Part shown: in pieces, positions 6,155 to 10,455 of the stretch
Numbering within the stretch: the stretch's first letter is position 1
Layout of the letters: every line of letters starts with the position of its first letter
Assembly (NCBI GenBank): GCA_944331815.1
Contig: CALVIQ010000026.1
Span: forward strand, 1 to 10,455
Direction of reading: 5' to 3'
Length of the DNA: 10,455 nt
Source of the DNA: an uncultured Bacilli bacterium
GTDB lineage: Bacteria; Bacillota_I; Bacilli_A; RF39; UBA660
Position numbers and translations under genes: made by a program
The notes under the pieces: model-generated
Seen by the model: the letters and a program-made list of their open reading frames with translations, nothing else
Databases searched by the model: none
Told to the model about the DNA's origin: nothing

Positions 6155-6364
6155 AACAATTATAACATCATCACCAATTGTTTTAATTTGACTCCATTTA
6201 ACTTCTATTTCATCTTTTGATGTGAACATTGATATTAAAAACTTACTTTTTTCAACAACTAAATATTTTATTGTCCCACCTTCTATTACAACATCAATAA
6301 TATTTCCAATTAATTTACCTTCTGTTGTTATGATATTTTTAGATTGTAACTCACTTAACCGCAT
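6143..6364 (-). CDS. ylmC: YlmC/YmxH family PRC-barrel protein
   Basis: 73 residues, typical for the family. It opens MRLSELQSKNII, then GKLIGNIIDVVIEG (17-30) and a short beta-rich PRC-barrel-like fold ending DDVIIVEC. YlmC/YmxH proteins occur in spore formers, and ylmC lies beside sigG in Bacillus subtilis. Their biochemical role is not established. The start codon follows AGGTGG with four intervening bases, only 25 bases after the sigG stop, so the two are almost certainly co-transcribed. A strong terminator overlaps its 3' end. Confidence 0.88.
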   Translation of the reverse strand: MRLSELQSKNIITTEGKLIGNIIDVVIEGGTIKYLVVEKSKFLISMFTSKDEIEVKWSQIKTIGDDVIIVECQ

Positions 6365-6389
6365 ATTACCACCTAATAAAATTTATTCA

Positions 6390-7163
6390 TTATTTTAATA
6401 ATTTTTTCATATTATCCAAACAATTTTTTTCTATTCTTGATATTTGAGCTTGTGATATACCAATTTCTTCTGATAGTTCCATTTGAGTTATTCCCTCAAA
6501 ATATCTTTTATAAATAATATATTTTTCTTTTTCCTTTAAATTATTAATAGCTTCTCTTAACATAATATTCATATCTAATCCAACTTTATCTTTTTTATCA
6601 GCTATTTGTTCTTCTAAATAAATAGTATCCCCACCATCACTATAAATAGGTTCTTGAATGCTAACCGCATCTTTAACTGCTTCAAATGCTTGCATAACAT
6701 CTAATTCATCTAATTCTAATGCTTCAGCAATCTCTTTAATAGTCGGTTCCCTATTTAATTTATTAGTTAATTCTTCTTTAGCTTTTAATCCTTTATAAGC
6801 AATATCTTTTAAATTTCTAGTAACTCTTAATGAACTGTTATCCCTTAAATACCTTTTAATTTCTCCTAATATCATCGGTACAGCATAAGTTGAAAACCTT
6901 ACTTCATGTGATAAATCAAAATTGTCAATTGCTTTAATCAAACCAACACAACCAACTTGAAACAAATCATCTAAGTTATCTGTTCTGTTATTGTACTTTC
7001 TTAAAATAGATAAAACTAATTTTAAATTACCATTAATTAAATTTTCTTTAGCATACATGTCACCACTTTGATATTTTTTAAATAAATCAATCATCTCTTC
7101 ATTACTTAAAACTTTAATATTCGCAGTATTCACGCCACAAATTTCTACTCTATGACGTGCCAT
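6390..7163 (-). CDS. sigG: RNA polymerase sporulation sigma factor SigG
   Basis: Late forespore-specific sigma factor that directs core RNA polymerase to genes for spore DNA protection, germination and cortex. 257 residues, close to B. subtilis SigG. The N-terminal signature RHRVEICGVNT (3-13) is specific to SigG. Region 2 covers about 40-108, with DDLFQVGCVGLIKAIDNFD (65-83) and FSTYAVPMILGEIKRYLRD (90-108). Region 3 covers about 115-190. Region 4, with the -35-reading helix-turn-helix TQMELSEEIGISQAQISRIE (226-245), closes the protein. It sits between an M29 aminopeptidase and ylmC. A hairpin occludes its ribosome binding site, and a SigG-like promoter lies in that hairpin. It implies that the organism sporulates or recently did. 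Confidence 0.97.
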   Translation of the reverse strand: MARHRVEICGVNTANIKVLSNEEMIDLFKKYQSGDMYAKENLINGNLKLVLSILRKYNNRTDNLDDLFQVGCVGLIKAIDNFDLSHEVRFSTYAVPMILGEIKRYLRDNSSLRVTRNLKDIAYKGLKAKEELTNKLNREPTIKEIAEALELDELDVMQAFEAVKDAVSIQEPIYSDGGDTIYLEEQIADKKDKVGLDMNIMLREAINNLKEKEKYIIYKRYFEGITQMELSEEIGISQAQISRIEKNCLDNMKKLLK

Positions 7164-7165
7164 AT

Positions 7166-7211
7166 AAAAATATCTCCTTTCATATCAATTATGATATAAA
7201 AAGAGATATTT
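7166..7211 (-). promoter_or_regulatory. Hairpin over the sigG ribosome binding site (possible terminator of the upstream gene)
   Basis: On the minus strand AAATATCTC (7203-7211) pairs perfectly with GAGATATTT (7168-7176), enclosing a second helix ATATCA/TGATAT (7182-7197). The GGAG of the ribosome binding site overlaps the 3' arm. T residues follow the stem, so it could also terminate aminopeptidase transcripts. B. subtilis sigG is also held back by a leader hairpin, as I recall. Confidence 0.65.
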
Positions 7212-7216
7212 AATAC
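7187..7216 (-). promoter_or_regulatory. Candidate SigG-type promoter of sigG
   Basis: GTATT (7212-7216), 18 bases, then CATAATT (7187-7193) on the minus strand. It resembles the SigG consensus (GYATR, about 18 bp, CANNMTA) with one mismatch in each box. An alternative sigma-A reading is TTGTAT, 16 bp, TATCAT. Either way, transcripts would start past the 5' hairpin arm and leave the ribosome binding site free. Confidence 0.4.
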
Positions 7217-7218
7217 AA

Positions 7219-8379
7219 TTATTTTATAAAATTACCATCTTTCATGATTATTTCACCATCAGCTATAACTTCTAAATCTTTAGTACCTATCATAAAGTCA
7301 ACATGCGTATTACTTTTATTAACTATGTCAAAATTAGGTTCCTTAATACATTCTAAATAACTAGATCCCAAAGCTAAATGACAAGCAGCATTCTCATCAT
7401 ATAAAGTTTCATAAAAAATTAAATTAGATTTAGATATAGGAGAATCATAATCAACTAAAGCAACTTCTCCTAAATATTTAGAATTTTCATCATATTCAAT
7501 TATTTGTCTTAAAGTTTCCTTACCAACTTTAGCATCAAAATTAACAACTGCTCCATCTTTAAATTCTAAATAAAAATCTTCAATTAAACTTCCATTATAT
7601 ACTAATGGTTTCGAACTATAAACAATCCCATTAACACCAAACTTATAAGGTGATGTAAATATTTCTTCTGTTGGCATATTAGCAATTGTTTCTATACCAT
7701 TTATAACTGTATTACCACCAGCCCATATATGATTTTCTGGTAATTCTATTGTCAAATCAGTACCCAAACTATTTTTAAAAGTTAATTTCTTATATTGTTT
7801 GTTATTCATAAATTCTGATTTTTTACTATTTAATTTAATCTTATTATCCCATTCTTTAATAGGATCTTCCTTATCAATTAAACACATTTTATAAATTATA
7901 TCCCATAACTTATTTACATTATCTTCTTCATTTGGAAATAACTTGTCAGCCCATGTTTTAGTTACAACCGAAGCAATACACCAAACAATTTCATTTTTTA
8001 ATTGCCTTTCTTTATAAATAGGTTTAGTTTCTCTTACTAACTTTGCACTTAATTCTAATTTGTTATTATCAATACCACTAAAATCTTCATAAGCATATAA
8101 CATTAAAAAGCAAGCATCTTTTTTTGCATACTCATCAAATATTTTTTTATTAAAGAAACTACTATTTTTTAACTCATCATCACTTAAATTATTTAATTGT
8201 AATTTTTTTAACTCTTCATCTTCAAAATCAATATATATATCCTTAACACCTATTTCATAAGCCTTTTTAACTAATACCCTTACAAAATCATAAACTTCAA
8301 TTGGACATGATATTAATAAAGGTTGATTAGATATATTTAAACATCTTTTTAATAACAATTCCGCATACTTTTCTTGCAT
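7219..8379 (-). CDS. M29-family metallo-aminopeptidase
   Basis: Cytosolic dimetal aminopeptidase (AmpS/PepS/aminopeptidase T type) that removes N-terminal residues from peptides. 386 residues, slightly short for a family of about 410. The N-terminal half (1-180) is a variable alpha/beta domain. The catalytic half carries the M29 ligands in order: E239 in NMPTEEIFTSP, E305 in LGEVALVD, H334 in CHLALGSSY with Tyr341, and H359 and D361 in NTHVDFMIG. All expected metal ligands are present, so it should be active. The ATG has AGGAGAG upstream with good spacing. It is divergent from the CotJC-like gene and 55 bases ahead of sigG. It is probably a housekeeping gene that happens to neighbour the sporulation genes. 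Confidence 0.93.
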   Translation of the reverse strand: MQEKYAELLLKRCLNISNQPLLISCPIEVYDFVRVLVKKAYEIGVKDIYIDFEDEELKKLQLNNLSDDELKNSSFFNKKIFDEYAKKDACFLMLYAYEDFSGIDNNKLELSAKLVRETKPIYKERQLKNEIVWCIASVVTKTWADKLFPNEEDNVNKLWDIIYKMCLIDKEDPIKEWDNKIKLNSKKSEFMNNKQYKKLTFKNSLGTDLTIELPENHIWAGGNTVINGIETIANMPTEEIFTSPYKFGVNGIVYSSKPLVYNGSLIEDFYLEFKDGAVVNFDAKVGKETLRQIIEYDENSKYLGEVALVDYDSPISKSNLIFYETLYDENAACHLALGSSYLECIKEPNFDIVNKSNTHVDFMIGTKDLEVIADGEIIMKDGNFIK

Positions 8380-8381
8380 TT

Positions 8382-8418
8382 TATCACTCTCCTATAACTA
8401 TTATATCCCAAAGTGATA
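8382..8418 (-). promoter_or_regulatory. Inverted repeat around the -10 box of the aminopeptidase gene
   Basis: TATCACT (8382-8388) and AGTGATA (8412-8418) form a 7-bp perfect inverted repeat. Between them on the minus strand is TATAAT (8400-8405), with a poor -35 box (AATTAA, 8423-8428). The inner arm directly follows the GGAG ribosome binding site. It could be an operator or a start-masking hairpin; chance is possible in such AT-rich DNA. Confidence 0.35.
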
Positions 8419-8439
8419 CATTTTAATTATTTTTTTTAA

Positions 8440-8456
8440 TATAATTAATTAGGTGA
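8440..8456 (+). promoter_or_regulatory. -10-like box and ribosome binding site of the CotJC-like gene
   Basis: TATAAT (8440-8445) and AGGTGA (8451-8456) precede the ATG at 8463. No -35 box stands out. GATACATT (8415-8422) resembles the SigE -10 consensus CATACANT at seven of eight bases but lacks a properly spaced -35 box, so the sigma factor used cannot be decided. The AGGTGA supports the start. Confidence 0.35.
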
Positions 8457-8462
8457 TTAATT

Positions 8463-8939
8463 ATGTTTTATAAATCAACTTTACCATATCCCGAAATTAA
8501 AGTTGAAAGAGAAAATATTGAATATGCGAAATTATTAATGTATCCATATGCTAGTATGGTTAGTGAAGATACAGCAACTCATCTATATATGTTTCAATCA
8601 TTTATTCTAGATGATGAAATTGGTAAAATATTAGAAAATATTGCAATAGTAGAAATGAAACATTTAGAAATGCTAGCTAAAACAATTAATATGTTAGGTC
8701 TTAAACCAGAATATAAATCTAATGATATTCCATGGACAACTAAATATGTCAACTATAATACAAATTTAAAAGATATATTAAAAATAAATATAGCAGCAGA
8801 AACATTAGCTATTAAAAACTATCAAAATTTAATTAAAGTAATAGATGATAAATATATTAAAGAATTATTAAAAAGAATAATTATTGATGAAGAAATTCAT
8901 TTAAAAATATTTAATGATTTATTAAATAAAAATAGTTAA
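8463..8939 (+). CDS. Ferritin-like dimetal protein, CotJC/manganese-catalase type
   Basis: 158-residue four-helix-bundle protein. Six probable metal ligands follow the E, ExxH, E, ExxH pattern: E35 (VSEDTATH), E64 and H67 (VEMKHLEM), E113 (NIAAETLA), E143 and H146 (DEEIHLKI). The N-terminal YPEIKV and the spacing up to HLEMLAKTI align by eye with spore coat protein CotJC, whose family resembles manganese catalases. It is about 30 residues shorter than B. subtilis CotJC, mainly between the two helix pairs. No signal peptide or membrane helix is seen. No cotJA or cotJB partner is visible in this window. A coat or oxidative-stress role during sporulation is likely given sigG nearby; a generic rubrerythrin-like function is the alternative. 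Confidence 0.8.
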   Translation: MFYKSTLPYPEIKVERENIEYAKLLMYPYASMVSEDTATHLYMFQSFILDDEIGKILENIAIVEMKHLEMLAKTINMLGLKPEYKSNDIPWTTKYVNYNTNLKDILKINIAAETLAIKNYQNLIKVIDDKYIKELLKRIIIDEEIHLKIFNDLLNKNS

Positions 8940-8945
8940 TAATTA

Positions 8946-8985
8946 AAAAATTATAACCATTTAAAGTTATAATTTTTCTTTTTTT
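8946..8985 (+). terminator. Strong bidirectional terminator after the CotJC-like gene
   Basis: Perfect 12-bp stem (8946-8957 with 8966-8977), 8-nt loop, then C and seven T. The other strand also carries T after the stem, so it can stop transcription from the converging gene at 9113. Between 8986 and 9112 I see only AT-rich sequence with no gene. Confidence 0.85.
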
Positions 8986-9112
8986 AATATTTATGACTAC
9001 ATAATATTAAATTTTTTGTTTATGAACTAATAAATTTTTTTATTTAACATTGTATTTTGATAAGATAGTTATTTTCTTCTTTTCTACATTTAATTTTTTC
9101 ATATTCTTTGTT

Positions 9113-10455
9113 TTATATTCGATATGGATTACTCCAAGTACCATTACCTCCAGTGATAATAACATCTGATTTAATTACAATAACAGGTCGAATGGCATTC
9201 ATATCATAATCGTAACTAAAGAAAGTATAACCATCTTTCTTGACATACCAAACATCAGAACTATCTGTATCTGGTGTCATGGTCCAATATGCTGTTGCAT
9301 TGTTATAACTACTTATTGTTGTATATCCTTTAGTCAAAATACTACTACTTTGACTTGATAACATTTCGCCTACTCTTATTAATCCCACCGTTGCATTAAT
9401 ACTTCTTGTTGGATTTTCTTCGTTTAATGATACTGTGTAACTATTTCCAGAAGTAAAATTATTTTGGTACCACGTATAATTACTTACTAATTTCCCTGTT
9501 TCAGTATCATTATTACTTGTTAGCCAATTCAACACATCACCATTTAATTTTTGACCAATTCCTGTTGTTATTGAAAATATATTGTCATCACCATATTTCA
9601 TTTCAAATATACTTTCATCTTCTTCATAGTATCCATCTAATATTAATTTTGTATTGCCATTATTATCTTTATCTACTACTCGATATTTCTTTCCAGCAAA
9701 CATAACATATTCTCCACTTGTTGCTTTTTCATTTAATTTTCCTGTTACTTCCATATTTTTTTCTTCGTTTAAAATATATGGGCCAGATTCATTGCTCCAA
9801 GCTGTTCCTAGAGAACCATTGCCTCCAGTAATATTTGCATCAGAATTGACATTTATAACTGGACGAAGACCATACGTACCGAGAACAGCATCTGTGTAAA
9901 TATTACCATCATTACGAACACCCCATACAGCAGAAGTATCTGTACCTGGTGTCATTGTCCATTGCCATTGTCCTATATTTAAATATGAACCACTACCACC
10001 AGCAAGATTATATTCATCTATTGTCATTAACCCTACTTTTGATTTTTTCTTTGATAAATTATTTGTGCATGTTGTTCTCATACTTGAACTATCTGTTGTT
10101 GTTTCACTACACCATGTCACTTCTTTTATTATATTATTTCCTTTTATTTTTGAGTAGAAATAATCATTTAACCAATCTTTTGCATGACTTCCATCCCAAT
10201 TTTGTGCTGAATTTAGTGCTCCCCATGGTATTCCAGTTACATTTTCACCTGTTATCAATTTCACCGTTCCATCTGCATTTATTCCCATTATTCTCCATAA
10301 AAATCCTGAATACCATACAGAATTATTTAACGGATATTCTTTAAAAAATTGTTCTGGAATCATTCCAAATATTGCTTCAAAAATTGTATTTACTCCTGCA
10401 TCTTTTAACATTTGATTTATTTCTTCATCAGTCTTATTATTATGTTTTAAAAACT
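9113..10455 (-). CDS. Large tandem-repeat protein, DUF6273/C-type-lectin-like (5' end outside window)
   Basis: The frame stays open to the window edge: 14 sense codons precede the ATG at 10411, which lacks a ribosome binding site, so this is the C-terminal part of a longer protein. Counting from that Met (432 aa), two repeats are visible, at about 28-214 and 234-432. Each begins with a strand carrying W/Y-R-V/I (LWRIMGINADG; KKYRVVDKDNNG). Each has SKVGLMTIDE or ATVGLIRVGE mid-repeat, then WTMTPxTDxSxVWxVxxDG, a variable stretch, and RPVIxVxSDxxITGGNG near the end. This resembles DUF6273 domains of secreted Bacillota proteins and, more loosely, FGE/C-type-lectin folds. No LPXTG anchor is present. 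Many codons end in C or G compared with neighbouring genes, suggesting separate ancestry. Surface or extracellular binding is inferred; ligand unknown. Confidence 0.8.
   Translation of the reverse strand, partial: FLKHNNKTDEEINQMLKDAGVNTIFEAIFGMIPEQFFKEYPLNNSVWYSGFLWRIMGINADGTVKLITGENVTGIPWGALNSAQNWDGSHAKDWLNDYFYSKIKGNNIIKEVTWCSETTTDSSSMRTTCTNNLSKKKSKVGLMTIDEYNLAGGSGSYLNIGQWQWTMTPGTDTSAVWGVRNDGNIYTDAVLGTYGLRPVINVNSDANITGGNGSLGTAWSNESGPYILNEEKNMEVTGKLNEKATSGEYVMFAGKKYRVVDKDNNGNTKLILDGYYEEDESIFEMKYGDDNIFSITTGIGQKLNGDVLNWLTSNNDTETGKLVSNYTWYQNNFTSGNSYTVSLNEENPTRSINATVGLIRVGEMLSSQSSSILTKGYTTISSYNNATAYWTMTPDTDSSDVWYVKKDGYTFFSYDYDMNAIRPVIVIKSDVIITGGNGTWSNPYRI
9188..9310 (-). repeat. C-terminal copy of the duplicated WTMTP...RPV segment
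   Basis: This segment of the second repeat matches 9863-9964 of the first. A 39-base stretch beginning at the WTMTP codons differs at only five positions between copies, while the stretch between the DG and RPV codons is nearly unrelated. The conserved block next to a divergent block inside one gene is the unusual point. Confidence 0.6.
9863..9964 (-). repeat. Internal copy of the duplicated WTMTP...RPV segment
   Basis: First-repeat counterpart of the C-terminal segment. It encodes WTMTPGTDTSAVWGVRNDG, then a variable 13-residue stretch, then LRPV. The conserved nucleotides suggest a fairly recent duplication or gene conversion. Confidence 0.6.

Noticed and set aside
9040..9102. 20-codon minus-strand frame (starts MKKLNVEKKK) after the repeat protein
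   Set aside because: No clear ribosome binding site, Lys-rich composition expected from AT-rich DNA, and no homology I recognise.
10409..10411. ATG as the true start of the repeat protein
   Set aside because: No ribosome binding site, and the frame stays open upstream to the window edge; the gene is treated as 5'-partial.
1..10455. Mycoplasma genetic code (TGA as Trp)
   Set aside because: Trp is encoded by TGG throughout, no gene is interrupted by TGA, and the sporulation genes argue against Mycoplasma.
1..10455. CRISPR arrays, tRNA or rRNA genes
   Set aside because: No regularly spaced repeats and no cloverleaf or rRNA-like sequence were seen on either strand.

Overview
The window is very AT-rich (roughly a quarter GC by eye). 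Every complete gene ends in TAA, and all genes read through intact with the standard code (TGG for Trp, no in-frame TGA). The forespore sigma factor SigG, its usual neighbour YlmC/YmxH and a CotJC-like ferritin-fold protein point to a spore-forming, low-GC Bacillota. A reduced-genome gut Bacilli lineage (Erysipelotrichia/RF39-like) would fit, but the species cannot be named from this stretch.

Layout. Positions 5-2696 (minus strand) hold miaB with its own promoter, then a SAM-I-type riboswitch with its terminator, then metK with an intrinsic terminator. The riboswitch aptamer begins at the base after the miaB stop codon. Positions 2700-3950 hold a complete insertion sequence (IS; 2728-3922) with one plus-strand DDE transposase, 26-bp terminal inverted repeats and a perfect 28-bp direct repeat on each side. 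The repeated sequence is a hairpin that includes the stop codon of the next gene, so the element appears to have inserted at the terminator of an RNase J gene and duplicated it. Positions 3945-5642 hold that RNase J paralogue, in which several catalytic residues are substituted. Positions 5635-6119 hold an unrecognised 139-aa gene with a good promoter. Positions 6143-8379 hold an M29 aminopeptidase, sigG and ylmC in the same direction, with an RNA hairpin over the sigG ribosome binding site. Positions 8463-8985 hold the divergent CotJC-like gene and a strong terminator. Positions 9113-10455 hold the 3' part of a large repeat protein of DUF6273/C-type-lectin-like appearance. It runs off the window edge and has less AT-biased codon use than its neighbours.

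How it works together. MetK makes S-adenosylmethionine, MiaB consumes it in tRNA modification, and the riboswitch between them lets SAM shut off metK alone. The SigG/YlmC/CotJC-like genes belong to late sporulation. The most unusual items are the IS that duplicated a whole terminator hairpin, the degenerate RNase J active site, hairpins whose loops contain promoter -10 boxes (transposase and sigG), and the possible diversified C-terminal region in the repeat protein.
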